A stretch of 12,877 nucleotides of DNA. Origin: an uncultured Erysipelotrichaceae bacterium (lineage in GTDB: Bacteria; Bacillota_I; Bacilli_A; RFN20; CAG-826). Positions 1 through 7,060 of this stretch are shown one piece after another. Below the pieces are notes generated by a model. That model did no database searches. It saw only the letters and a program-made list of their open reading frames with translations, and was not told where the DNA came from. Numbering within the stretch: the first letter of the stretch is position 1; every line of letters begins with the position of its first letter. Both the position numbers and the translations under genes were made by a program. The stretch spans positions 1 through 12,877 of the forward strand of contig CADBDO010000027.1 in NCBI GenBank assembly GCA_902793515.1, given 5' to 3'.

Positions 1-951
1 CTCACGAACGTTTCTTCCAAACCTTTCCGCTAAGAATGAAATGACCTCTGGATCGAAATCATCGACGGTTAAACCATCGGAGTGGTTGATTTTCATCTTG
101 AGAATCTGCTCACAGGTGGTTTTCTCAGGAGTATTAATAGATAAAGGTAAGCCTTGGGTGAATCTGGTCCTCAATCTTTCATCAAGATCTTGGAGTTTCG
201 CTGGTGGTTGATCGCTTGTGAGGGCAATCTGCTTATTCATTGAGTAGAAGTGGTTATAAATAGAGAAGAAAGTCTCCTCTGTTGCTTTCTTGTTAGATAG
301 GAATTGAACATCATCAACGAGAAGAACATCGACTGAGTTCTTAAACCAATCAACAATCGACATACCTTCCTTATCGCCTTTGACGTATTTCACATACTCA
401 TCAAGGAATTCCTGGGCATGGACATAAAGAACCCTCTTATTTGGGAATTTCTCTTTGATCGCATTGCCGATCGCATGGAGAAGATGGGTCTTTCCTAAAC
501 CACTGTCACCATAAAGGTAAAGAGGGTTATAAAGGCTGCCGGGATTTTGGCTGATCATCAAAGAAGCTTGGAAGGCTTCAAGGTTGGATTGACCAGAAAC
601 AAACGTCTGGAAAGTGTAGTTAGGATTAAGTACAGAATCTGAAAAATATTCAGGTTTTGCAGGCTTTTTTTCATTAATTGTCTTCAAATCACTCTCAACG
701 ACAAACGACAATTCAAAGTCGCTGCCAGTCGCTTCATTGATCGAAGAATTAACGATATCGATGTATTTCATCTTGATGATTGTGGCGGCCAAACCGCTAT
801 TCACAACCACGATGATTTTGTTTCCTTCAATTGAGTGAATGTAGCTCTCGGCAAAAAAAGAATCGTAGACAATGTTGTCTGCGAGTTTGGTCTTAATTTT
901 GCTCAAAGTGCGGTCCCAAAGAGCTGTGAGTTCACTGATTGTTAGTTCCAT
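1..951 (-). CDS. dnaA: Chromosomal replication initiator DnaA (N-terminal 317 codons; runs off left edge)
   Basis: DnaA is the AAA+ ATPase that binds oriC and melts DNA to start replication. Reading the minus strand from ATG at 951-949 gives an uninterrupted frame to position 1. Residues 1-85 fit the N-terminal domain I and about 86-108 a short linker. The AAA+ core follows, with Walker A GDSGLGKT at 148-155, Walker B VDDVQFL at 212-218, a sensor-I-like LTSDQ at 244-248 and the arginine-finger box ERLRTRF at 258-264. The frame ends near GRNVRE, so the rest of domain III and the DNA-binding domain IV lie outside the window. It is divergent from rpmH across the oriC-like gap, the usual Firmicute arrangement. 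No Shine-Dalgarno sequence precedes the ATG. Identification is secure; the exact start is likely, since domain I has its normal length. Confidence 0.97.
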   Translation of the reverse strand, partial: MELTISELTALWDRTLSKIKTKLADNIVYDSFFAESYIHSIEGNKIIVVVNSGLAATIIKMKYIDIVNSSINEATGSDFELSFVVESDLKTINEKKPAKPEYFSDSVLNPNYTFQTFVSGQSNLEAFQASLMISQNPGSLYNPLYLYGDSGLGKTHLLHAIGNAIKEKFPNKRVLYVHAQEFLDEYVKYVKGDKEGMSIVDWFKNSVDVLLVDDVQFLSNKKATEETFFSIYNHFYSMNKQIALTSDQPPAKLQDLDERLRTRFTQGLPLSINTPEKTTCEQILKMKINHSDGLTVDDFDPEVISFLAERFGRNVRE

Positions 952-1131
952 AGAAAAGTTGGTAGAGAAAATTTACCACAATTCTTTAATAAGAAACCAT
1001 CTTTTTTATTGTAAAAATTGACTTATCAACACTTTTTTGCGGAAAAACCACTGATAAAGCGCCTACTTTTTAATTTATAAACCGGATTGACTGTGGAAAA
1101 CTTGTTGAAAAAATGTAAAAGAATTAAAAAA

Positions 1132-1145
1132 TGTGGACAACCACA
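1132..1145. repeat. Inverted repeat TGTGG-ACAA-CCACA within oriC
   Basis: Perfect 5-bp arms around a 4-nt centre. The left arm is the end of the minus-strand DnaA-box-like TTGTCCACA, and the right arm supplies a CCACA facing the other way. This may be a back-to-back pair of DnaA contacts, or it may simply reflect box-rich DNA. Confidence 0.5.
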
Positions 1146-1456
1146 TAGTCAAAATACCTATCAACAATTACATTTTTGCTAAATGAAAGCCCTTAACTAA
1201 GGATTCTCAAACTAACCACATAAACCACAGTTGGAAATATACCGTTTTGTTGATAAGCCTCATCAAACATCGTCATTATAAAAGTACTAATTTTTAGCTT
1301 TTGTAAGCTTTAAATTTTTTTGATATTTAAGACTGTGGTTAACTATTCCCATAAATGTAAAATCAAACGTATTTTTCGGTTTTCCCACCTATTTTTGAGT
1401 CACCGCAACCTATTAATAAGGAAACACGCACGCGAGGGAAGTCATTAATTCTGTTA

Positions 1457-1485
1457 TTGTTTTACTATGTAGTAAAACTTATAAT
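1457..1485 (+). promoter_or_regulatory. rpmH operon promoter with a palindrome in its spacer
   Basis: A sigma-70-type promoter is visible: -35 TTGTTT at 1457-1462, a 17-nt spacer and a perfect -10 TATAAT at 1480-1485, placing the transcription start near 1492. Within the spacer lies a perfect inverted repeat, GTTTTACTA (1459-1467), TG (1468-1469), TAGTAAAAC (1470-1478). A protein bound there would cover the RNA polymerase site, so it looks like an operator. The promoter would drive rpmH-rnpA-yidC-jag. The regulator is unknown. Confidence 0.75.
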
Positions 1486-1521
1486 CTCTTAGCACGTAAG
1501 TGAACCTCGGAGGAAAAGTAC

Positions 1522-1656
1522 ATGAAAAAAACATACCAACCATCTAAAATCAAACACGCTAACGAAGCTGGATTCCGTAACAGAATGTCCACCCACAACG
1601 GCCGCAAAGTCTTAGCCCGTCGTCGCGCCAAAGGCAGAGCCAGAATCGCTGCCTAA
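1522..1656 (+). CDS. rpmH: Large ribosomal subunit protein bL34
   Basis: This 44-residue basic protein is bL34, a component of the large ribosomal subunit. It begins MKKTYQPSK and contains the family signature GFRNRMSTHNGRKVLARRR, ending in an Arg/Lys/Ala-rich tail; 44 residues is the normal family length. The ATG at 1522 has a strong Shine-Dalgarno sequence, CGGAGG at 1508-1513, with about 8 nt spacing. It is the first gene of the rpmH-rnpA-yidC-jag unit and lies downstream of the promoter at 1457-1485. Nothing is unusual in the coding sequence. Confidence 0.98.
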   Translation: MKKTYQPSKIKHANEAGFRNRMSTHNGRKVLARRRAKGRARIAA

Positions 1657-1684
1657 TTTTTCCTTTTTGTTTTAAGAACGCCTA

Positions 1685-2011
1685 ATGAAAAAAGAGAACA
1701 GAATTCTCAAATATGAAGAGTTTTCCGAAATTATCGGTTCATCTAGGCGTATAAGAACGCCGCATTTCCTGATCAACGCTCGCAAAAGAGAAAGCGGAGA
1801 AGCCAGAATCGGAATCTCCGTCAGCAAAAGAAACGGTCATGCGGTAACCCGCAACAAGATTAAAAGGCAGATCAGATACATGATCGGCCAAGGCTTCGAC
1901 CTGAGTCGCCCGGTTGATATCGTGATTGTGGCGCGTGCTGCATACGACACTGCGGATTTTGAAAAAGAAAAACTAGAACTCATCGATGCCATCAAAAACA
2001 TCGGAGAATAA
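1685..2011 (+). CDS. rnpA: Ribonuclease P protein component
   Basis: RnpA is the small basic protein that joins the catalytic RNase P RNA to remove 5' leaders from precursor tRNAs. The 108-residue length is typical. The family signature is seen as AVTRNKIKRQIR (about residues 53-64), the RNxxKR basic helix that contacts RNA, preceded by the beta segment ARIGISVSKR. It starts 28 nt after rpmH with no visible Shine-Dalgarno sequence (the spacer is T-rich), so translation may depend on coupling or on structure in the mRNA. Its last codons carry GGAG at 2003-2006, which is well placed to have served the original yidC start at 2017. Confidence 0.96.
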   Translation: MKKENRILKYEEFSEIIGSSRRIRTPHFLINARKRESGEARIGISVSKRNGHAVTRNKIKRQIRYMIGQGFDLSRPVDIVIVARAAYDTADFEKEKLELIDAIKNIGE

Positions 2012-2014
2012 CAA

Positions 2015-2106
2015 CCTTGAATAAACGCACGAAAGTTAAATTGCTTGGAGCGCTTGGCCTCCTTGAATAAACGCACGAAAGTTAAATTGCTTGGAGCGCT
2101 TGGCCT
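2015..2106 (+). repeat. Exact 46-bp tandem duplication at the yidC start
   Basis: Bases 2015-2060 and 2061-2106 are identical over all 46 positions; the match stops on both sides. Each copy begins CCTTGAATAAACGC and ends CTTGGCCT, and each contains the yidC TTG start and the first part of the signal peptide. Because 46 is not a multiple of three, the first-copy TTG (2017) is out of frame with yidC. It encodes only 17 codons ending in TAA at 2068-2070. The second-copy TTG (2063) is in frame. It may be a real duplication or an unmerged overlap left by assembly. Confidence 0.97.
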
Positions 2107-3685
2107 TGCTGCAGGGACCTTGATGCTTTCAGGCTGTGTTTCGAATTTCTGCTCAGATATCGAAAAAGCGCGCATCGCTTACCCTTACGACCAAGGCGTT
2201 ACCGTTTATGTTGATGGGGAATCTTCTGTTCCTGAGGAATATAGAACCCCAGATCTTTCATTCCAGCCTTTAAAAGATCAAGGCAATGAGAATCTTTGGG
2301 CATACATCCCTGTTGACGAAAATGGTTATTACGCTGCCAAAAAAGCAGATTTTTTAACGAACAATATCATAAAAAGCGCGGTCAGCAATAAGGTTTCCAT
2401 CCCGTCTTATGAGTATTTCAAAAAGATGGATCAGAAACTTTTGGAGGCCGCTATTTCAGCAGCAAAAGCAGATGGTATCACCATCACCGAAGCTTCTTTA
2501 ACCGCCGCCAAAATCAACCCATTCAGCGTAGCTGATTGCGTTGGAAATGAAGAAGGCGTCACCGTTACCGAGGACAGCATCCTTAGAAATTATGGTTACC
2601 TCAAATTCATCACCAAAACCTTTGATGCCGAATCCGGAAACACAACCATTAAATTCGACTTCGGCAACTGGGACAAATGGACTGAAGAAATCCAAAAAGA
2701 AATTGATACTGCCAAACCAGGAAGCGGTTCTGCTAGCGTTCCAAACGCCGACTTCACCGCAACTTACAAAGGTGGATTCAACTCTCTTACCAACGGTGTT
2801 CGTACCTGTATCACCACCAAAGAAGGAAACTATGGCCACTATGGCGCTTCCAACAACTGGCAGGTCAAAATGGAATCGATTTCCTGGGGAGAAGCTTGGT
2901 CACACGGCTTCCTCGAAGGCTTGATCGTCTATCCTGTTGCTTGCTTAGTTGATGCCCTTAGTAATGCATTCGACCCAGGTTTATCTGGTGTTGGTCAGAT
3001 TTGGGCTCTCGTCCTTACCACGATAATCGTGAGATTGTTGGTCGTCTTATTGACCTTCAAGAGCACCCTTGATCAGCAAAAGATGACTGCTTTGCAGCCA
3101 CAAATTGCGAAGATCCAGGCGAAATATCCTAATTCCAATACCAACCAAGCCGAGCAAGCTAGAGTTTCTCAGGAAACCATGGCTCTTTATAGAAGAAATA
3201 AGGTCAATCCTCTTTCCTCTATCTTGGCCATCGTTGTTCAATTCCCTGTCTTCGTTTCTGTTTGGGGAGCTCTCCAAGGATCAGCCGCCCTTTCTAGTGG
3301 TGAAGTCTTAAACCTTAGATTGAGCGATCCTCTTTCTTCTGTTCTCGCTAACTTCTCGGGAACCTGGTATGCAAACACCACCGGTTGGTGGACTGCTGGC
3401 GTTCTCTTTGTTCTCATGGCTGCGACCCAGTTCTGCGCAATGAAGTTGCCACAATGGATCAATGCTGCCAGAAACAAAAAACTTTCCAAAACCTCGGCCA
3501 ACCCTGCCGCTGATAAAACAGCCAGAACCCAAAAGATGGTCTCTTGGTTCATGTTAATCTTCACCATCATCCTTGGCTTCTCGCTCCCTGCCGCTATGGG
3601 CGTCTATTGGACGATTGGTGGTCTCGTCGCTATGGCTCAGACCGCGATCATCCAGCTCATCATGCGTCGTAAAAAAGATCGTTAG
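2063..3685 (+). CDS. yidC: Membrane protein insertase YidC/OxaA/SpoIIIJ family, lipoprotein form with large extracytoplasmic domain
   Basis: YidC inserts and folds proteins in the cytoplasmic membrane, alone or with SecYEG. From TTG 2063 the protein has 540 residues. It has a basic N-terminus (MNKRTK), a hydrophobic segment and the lipobox LSGC with Cys25, so it is likely a lipid-anchored signal peptide. A hydrophilic region follows at about 26-280. The insertase domain runs from about 285 to 540: the first hydrophobic helix carries the family's conserved Arg (R324, in IIVRLL), then come the cytoplasmic hairpin around KSTLDQQKMTALQPQI, further membrane helices and a basic tail MRRKKDR. Typical Bacilli homologues are about 250-280 residues, so the outer domain is extra. 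The frame is open from TTG 2045, but that lies inside the first duplication copy. TTG 2063 gives the natural N-terminus, though its only Shine-Dalgarno-like GGAG (2047-2050) is 12 nt away. Identity is sure; how translation starts is not. Confidence 0.93.
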   Translation: MNKRTKVKLLGALGLAAGTLMLSGCVSNFCSDIEKARIAYPYDQGVTVYVDGESSVPEEYRTPDLSFQPLKDQGNENLWAYIPVDENGYYAAKKADFLTNNIIKSAVSNKVSIPSYEYFKKMDQKLLEAAISAAKADGITITEASLTAAKINPFSVADCVGNEEGVTVTEDSILRNYGYLKFITKTFDAESGNTTIKFDFGNWDKWTEEIQKEIDTAKPGSGSASVPNADFTATYKGGFNSLTNGVRTCITTKEGNYGHYGASNNWQVKMESISWGEAWSHGFLEGLIVYPVACLVDALSNAFDPGLSGVGQIWALVLTTIIVRLLVVLLTFKSTLDQQKMTALQPQIAKIQAKYPNSNTNQAEQARVSQETMALYRRNKVNPLSSILAIVVQFPVFVSVWGALQGSAALSSGEVLNLRLSDPLSSVLANFSGTWYANTTGWWTAGVLFVLMAATQFCAMKLPQWINAARNKKLSKTSANPAADKTARTQKMVSWFMLIFTIILGFSLPAAMGVYWTIGGLVAMAQTAIIQLIMRRKKDR

Positions 3686-3698
3686 GAGGACCACATAA

Positions 3699-4304
3699 AT
3701 GAAACATTTCACCAGCAAAACTGTTGAAGAAGCCGTTCAGGCCGCCAGCAAAGCCGTCAACATCCCGGCTGAGCAATTGATCTACAAAGTCATCGAAGAA
3801 AAGAAAGGCTTATTCGGAATCGGCAAAGAAGCCACCATCGAAATCTACGATATTGATGATGCCGCCGCCTTCGCTGAGGAATATCTCAAAACCGCTCTTG
3901 GCGGAATGGGTGTCGAAGCCGAAACCTCTTCAACCATCGACGAAGACATCATCCACGTCAACATCAATTCCGAGAGAAACCCAATCCTCATCGGTAAAGG
4001 TGGACGTACCCTCCAAGCTCTTAATGAGCTTGCTAGACTTGCTGTCAGCAACAAGTTCCGTCACAGATACAGGATTCTCCTTGATGTCGGCGGATACAAA
4101 GAAGACAAATACGATCGTCTTCAGTGGGTTGCCAAAAAGACCGCTCGCGAAGTCGTTAAGACCAAGGTCAGCGTCAAGCTTGATCCGATGACCGCTGATG
4201 AGAGAAGAATCATCCATAACACTCTCAACGGCATGAGCCACATCAAAACCGAATCAAGCGGTGAAGGTCACGACAGAGCCGTCACAATCAAATACGTCGA
4301 CTAA
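3699..4304 (+). CDS. jag: Jag/KhpB-type RNA-binding protein (Jag_N-KH-R3H)
   Basis: This 201-residue cytoplasmic protein has the three-part layout of Jag (SpoIIIJ-associated protein, also called KhpB). The Jag_N domain spans about 1-50, with the characteristic KKGLFGIGKE turn at 35-44. A KH RNA-binding domain spans about 80-130, with its GKGG loop at 99-102. An R3H single-strand nucleic acid domain spans about 138-201, with the R-x3-H pair at R169 and H173. In streptococci the protein acts with KhpA as an RNA-binding regulator of cell elongation and division. It starts 13 nt after yidC with a strong Shine-Dalgarno AGGAGG at 3684-3689, and the pairing with yidC is conserved across Firmicutes. 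It is the last gene before the terminator at 4310-4340. Confidence 0.95.
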   Translation: MKHFTSKTVEEAVQAASKAVNIPAEQLIYKVIEEKKGLFGIGKEATIEIYDIDDAAAFAEEYLKTALGGMGVEAETSSTIDEDIIHVNINSERNPILIGKGGRTLQALNELARLAVSNKFRHRYRILLDVGGYKEDKYDRLQWVAKKTAREVVKTKVSVKLDPMTADERRIIHNTLNGMSHIKTESSGEGHDRAVTIKYVD

Positions 4305-4309
4305 TAATT

Positions 4310-4340
4310 AAAGCAGGTTGAAAAAGACCTGCTTTTTTTG
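4310..4340 (+). terminator. Rho-independent terminator of the rpmH-jag unit
   Basis: The stem AAAGCAGGT (4310-4318) pairs with ACCTGCTTT (4327-4335) across an 8-nt loop, and the T-run continues to 4339. It lies 5 nt after the jag stop codon and separates this unit from mnmE. Confidence 0.93.
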
Positions 4341-4395
4341 AAAAATCTTCAGCAAATCCCAATCGTTTTATGTTTTTAGAACGAAAACGCCCTTT

Positions 4396-4417
4396 TACCT
4401 TTTAACAAAGGTATAAT
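4396..4417 (+). promoter_or_regulatory. mnmE -10 element overlapped by a palindrome
   Basis: A perfect -10 TATAAT lies at 4412-4417, but no good -35 is found at 16-18 nt spacing (GCCCTT at 17). A perfect inverted repeat, TACCTTT (4396-4402), TAAC, AAAGGTA (4407-4413), overlaps its left edge. Transcription would start near 4424, at or next to the GTG start codon of mnmE. The weak -35 and the palindrome suggest a regulated or activator-dependent promoter, but chance cannot be excluded in this AT-rich stretch. Confidence 0.5.
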
Positions 4418-4423
4418 TTGTTT

Positions 4424-5752
4424 GTGAATAACGTAATCATCGCCTTAGCAACACCGCCGCTCAAAGGAGCGCTAGCCCTCATCAGAGTCTCTGGAGACGG
4501 AGCCTTCGAGATGACTGACCAGATCTTCAGCAAGAAGGTCAGCGGCACAACCAAAAGAGAAATCTATTACGGAACCTTAAGTGACAACGGTCAGCCAATA
4601 GATGTTGTTTTGCTTTACGCCTTTAAAGGACCAAACACCTTCACCGGCGAGGATATCGTTGAGATCTCCTGCCACGGGTCCATGCTTATCGCTAATCAGA
4701 TTATCGAGGCCTATATAAAGAGAGGCGCTAAATACGCAACCCGCGGAGAATTCTCTTCCCGGGCCTTCTATAACGGCAAAATGGACCTTATCGAGGCTGA
4801 ATCCGTTAACGATTTAATTAATGCCACAACCGCCGAATCCAAGAACCTTAACTTAATGTCTTTAAGCGGTGAAACAAGTAAGCTTGTTGACCCTCTAAAG
4901 AAGCAAATTGCCGACCTTCTAGCTTTGCTAGAGGTTAATATCGACTTCCCTGAATACGAGGATATCGAAGAGATTAACGAAAAGACCATAGTTACCCATA
5001 TCGACGAGATCAGAAGGACCATCGCAAACCTCATTAAAGGCGGAAAAGAAGGAAAGATCGTCAAAGAAGGTTTAAAGGTTGCTATCGTTGGCGAACCAAA
5101 CGTCGGAAAATCATCACTTTTGAACGCTTTGATGAATGAAGAAAAAGCCATCGTTTCGGATATTCCTGGAACAACCCGCGATGTTGTTGAAGGAGACGTT
5201 TCAGTTAAGGGCATCTCGCTTCATTTGTTAGATACCGCCGGCATCAGAAACAACGCCGATAAAATTGAAGCCCTTGGCATAGCCAAGAGTGAAGAATCGA
5301 TCACCAAAGCAGACCTCATTATTCATGTCATAGATGCCGAAAGGGGCGAATCTCCAGAAGATTTGAGAATAAGAGACCTCGCCAAAGATAAGATTTTGAT
5401 CACCGTCTATAACAAGAGCGACCTCATTAAGAACGCAGATAAAGATAAGCTCTACATCAGCGCGATCAACAAAGACATTAAGCCTCTCTTAGAGAAGATA
5501 TACGAAGAACTCGGTTTATCTGACGAAGCGTTCACTTCCCCATCGCTTTCTAGCGCTCGCCAGCTCGGTTTATTGATGAGCATCGACGAACATTTAGCTA
5601 AAGCTAAAGAGGACGCTTTAAAGCAGGCTCCAATCGATTTGGTGTCGGTTAACTTAATGGCCGCTTATAACGGCTCCAGAGAGCTTTTAGGAGAAGGCGC
5701 CACCCTTGATTTAACTGACGAGATTTTCTCAAGGTTCTGCGTAGGAAAATAG
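4424..5752 (+). CDS. mnmE: tRNA modification GTPase MnmE
   Basis: MnmE works with MnmG to install the (carboxymethyl)aminomethyl group on U34 of certain tRNAs. The N-terminal folate-binding domain shows IIALATPPLKGALALIRVSG and TFTGEDIVEISCHG. A helical domain holds an inserted G domain with G1 GEPNVGKSS (from about residue 223), switch region DIPGTTRDV, G3 DTAG and G4 NKSD. The C-terminus ends in FCVGK, matching the family's C-x-G-K end whose Cys is needed for activity. About 442 residues is near normal. Two starts are possible. GTG 4424 gives MNNVIIALATPP and lies where transcription would begin from the TATAAT. TTG 4418 lies 6 nt after AAAGG (4407-4411) but overlaps that promoter. I prefer GTG. 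mnmG does not follow; tatD starts 1 nt downstream. Confidence 0.94.
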   Translation: MNNVIIALATPPLKGALALIRVSGDGAFEMTDQIFSKKVSGTTKREIYYGTLSDNGQPIDVVLLYAFKGPNTFTGEDIVEISCHGSMLIANQIIEAYIKRGAKYATRGEFSSRAFYNGKMDLIEAESVNDLINATTAESKNLNLMSLSGETSKLVDPLKKQIADLLALLEVNIDFPEYEDIEEINEKTIVTHIDEIRRTIANLIKGGKEGKIVKEGLKVAIVGEPNVGKSSLLNALMNEEKAIVSDIPGTTRDVVEGDVSVKGISLHLLDTAGIRNNADKIEALGIAKSEESITKADLIIHVIDAERGESPEDLRIRDLAKDKILITVYNKSDLIKNADKDKLYISAINKDIKPLLEKIYEELGLSDEAFTSPSLSSARQLGLLMSIDEHLAKAKEDALKQAPIDLVSVNLMAAYNGSRELLGEGATLDLTDEIFSRFCVGK

Positions 5753-5753
5753 A

Positions 5754-6521
5754 ATGCTCGACTCACATTGCCATTTAAACGATGACGGTCTCTTTGATAA
5801 GAGGGCGGAATATATCAAAAACGCCAAAGAAGCAGGCGTTTCTTTAATGGTTTGCATCGGCTGGGACTTAGAAAGCTCCAAGAAAGCCATCCAGATAGCC
5901 CATGAATTTGATGGAGTTTATGCTGCCGTTGGTTTTCACCCAGAGAACCTCGAAGGTATTAGCGATGAGGCTTTGGAAGAGATCAAAGGCCTCGCAAAAG
6001 ACGAAAAAGTCATCGCTATAGGGGAAATTGGCCTCGATTATCATTGGTTCAAAGAACAAAAAGACCACGACAACCAGAAGGTTTGGTTCGTTAAGCAGAT
6101 CGAATTAGCTAATGAGCTTAATTTGCCTCTTTCCATACACGCTAGAGACGCTAGCGAAGACACTTACACCATCTTAAAAGAGCACCCAGCCAAAGCCGGT
6201 TGTGTGCTTCATTGCTATAGTGGTTCTACAGAGATGTTAGAACGCTTTGCTAAGCTTGGTTGTTACTTTGGATTCGATGGCCCAATCACTTATAAGAATG
6301 CTGTCGAGCCTAAAGAAAATGTAAAAAAATGTCCAATCGACAAGATCCTCACAGAGACCGATGCACCATACCTTTCACCGGTCCCATATCGCGGCAAACA
6401 GAATGAGCCATCACACATCAAAGAAATTCTTCAAACCATGGCGGATTTGCGTGGGATTTCTGAAAAAGAGATGGAAATTGCTGTAGAAAATAACTTTAAA
6501 GCCTTATTTCACGTCAAATGA
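5754..6521 (+). CDS. tatD: TatD family metal-dependent deoxyribonuclease
   Basis: TatD proteins are cytoplasmic TIM-barrel metallohydrolases with DNase or 3'-5' exonuclease activity, linked to DNA repair and degradation. The 255-residue length is standard. The metal ligands expected for the family are present: D3-x-H5-x-H7 at the N-terminus (written DSHCH), E91 in GEIGLDYHW, H129 in SIHARDA, H153 in LHCYSG and D203 in TDAPYLSP. ATG 5754 is one base after the mnmE stop. Its own Shine-Dalgarno sequence is weak, which suggests coupling. The stop overlaps the rnmV start as ATGA (6518-6521). The tatD-rnmV-rsmA order is conserved in Bacilli. Confidence 0.95.
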   Translation: MLDSHCHLNDDGLFDKRAEYIKNAKEAGVSLMVCIGWDLESSKKAIQIAHEFDGVYAAVGFHPENLEGISDEALEEIKGLAKDEKVIAIGEIGLDYHWFKEQKDHDNQKVWFVKQIELANELNLPLSIHARDASEDTYTILKEHPAKAGCVLHCYSGSTEMLERFAKLGCYFGFDGPITYKNAVEPKENVKKCPIDKILTETDAPYLSPVPYRGKQNEPSHIKEILQTMADLRGISEKEMEIAVENNFKALFHVK

Positions 6522-7060
6522 AAGTAAAATACCCTGATGTAATAGTTGTTGAAGGCAAAATGGATAAGGATTTGCTCCAGTCTTTTTTGGATGCAGACAT
6601 CGTTACAACTAATGGTTCCGAGGTTTCACGTGAAACTATAGAGTACATAAGAGCCTTGTCAAAGACAAGGACGATTGTCGTTTTAACTGACCCTGATGCC
6701 CCAGGAAAGAGAATTAGAGACATCTTAAACAGCGAGATTGCGGGGCTCTTTAACGCATTCATCCCAAAAGAAAAAGCCATTAAAAAGCATAAAGTCGGTG
6801 TGGCGGAGTCTGATAAAGCTACGATCATGGAAGCTTTGGACCATTTAATGCTCGAAACGAAAGAAAAGAAATCTTCAAATTTGACTATGAACGATTTGTT
6901 TGAGCTAGGCCTTGCTGGAGGAAGCGATTCTTCTGCCAAAAGAAAGGTGCTCGAGAACAAACTTCATGTTGATCAGGTTAATGGAAAGACCCTTTTGAAA
7001 CGGCTTCAGGCGCTTGGATTGGATAGAAAAGATTTAGAGGAGGCTCTTGGCAATGAATGA
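6518..7060 (+). CDS. rnmV: Ribonuclease M5
   Basis: RNase M5 matures 5S rRNA in low-GC Gram-positive bacteria by cutting both sides of the precursor. The 180-residue protein starts with a TOPRIM domain. The catalytic Glu is E12 in VVEGKMD, and the DxD pair is D58 and D60 in LTDPDAPGKRIR. The C-terminal part, with KLHVDQVNGKTLLKRL, matches the usual C-terminal region of this family. It overlaps tatD by 4 nt (ATGA) and overlaps the rsmA start by 8 nt, so the three genes are translated as a coupled set. It may be confused with the small TOPRIM primase-like proteins, but the gene order supports rnmV. Confidence 0.94.
   Translation: MKVKYPDVIVVEGKMDKDLLQSFLDADIVTTNGSEVSRETIEYIRALSKTRTIVVLTDPDAPGKRIRDILNSEIAGLFNAFIPKEKAIKKHKVGVAESDKATIMEALDHLMLETKEKKSSNLTMNDLFELGLAGGSDSSAKRKVLENKLHVDQVNGKTLLKRLQALGLDRKDLEEALGNE

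Larger units (their letters stand above)
952..1520. other. oriC: Putative origin of replication (oriC), dnaA-rpmH intergenic region
   Basis: A 569-bp gap without a coding frame lies between divergent dnaA and rpmH, the standard oriC position in Firmicutes. DnaA-box-like 9-mers one mismatch from TTATCCACA are at 1023-1031 (TTATCAACA, +), 1092-1100 (TTTTCCACA, -), 1132-1140 (TTGTCCACA, -), 1248-1256 (TTATCAACA, -) and 1334-1342 (TTAACCACA, -). Weaker two-mismatch boxes are at 1158-1166, 1212-1220 and 1221-1229 (all +). No exact consensus box is present. The AT-rich run at about 1271-1330 lies between the last two one-mismatch boxes and is the best candidate unwinding element. A TATAAT on the minus strand at 1280-1275 could serve dnaA, but I find no convincing -35 for it. 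The gene context makes this strong; function is inferred. Confidence 0.8.

Noticed and set aside
1296..1309. Short inverted repeat AGCTT-TTGT-AAGCT in oriC
   Set aside because: Five-bp arms in AT-rich DNA are expected by chance, and no flanking promoter or T-run makes it meaningful.
2045..2062. Alternative yidC start at TTG 2045 (adds MERLAS)
   Set aside because: The extra residues come from reading the first duplication copy out of frame, and no ribosome site precedes this TTG. TTG 2063 gives the natural lipoprotein signal.
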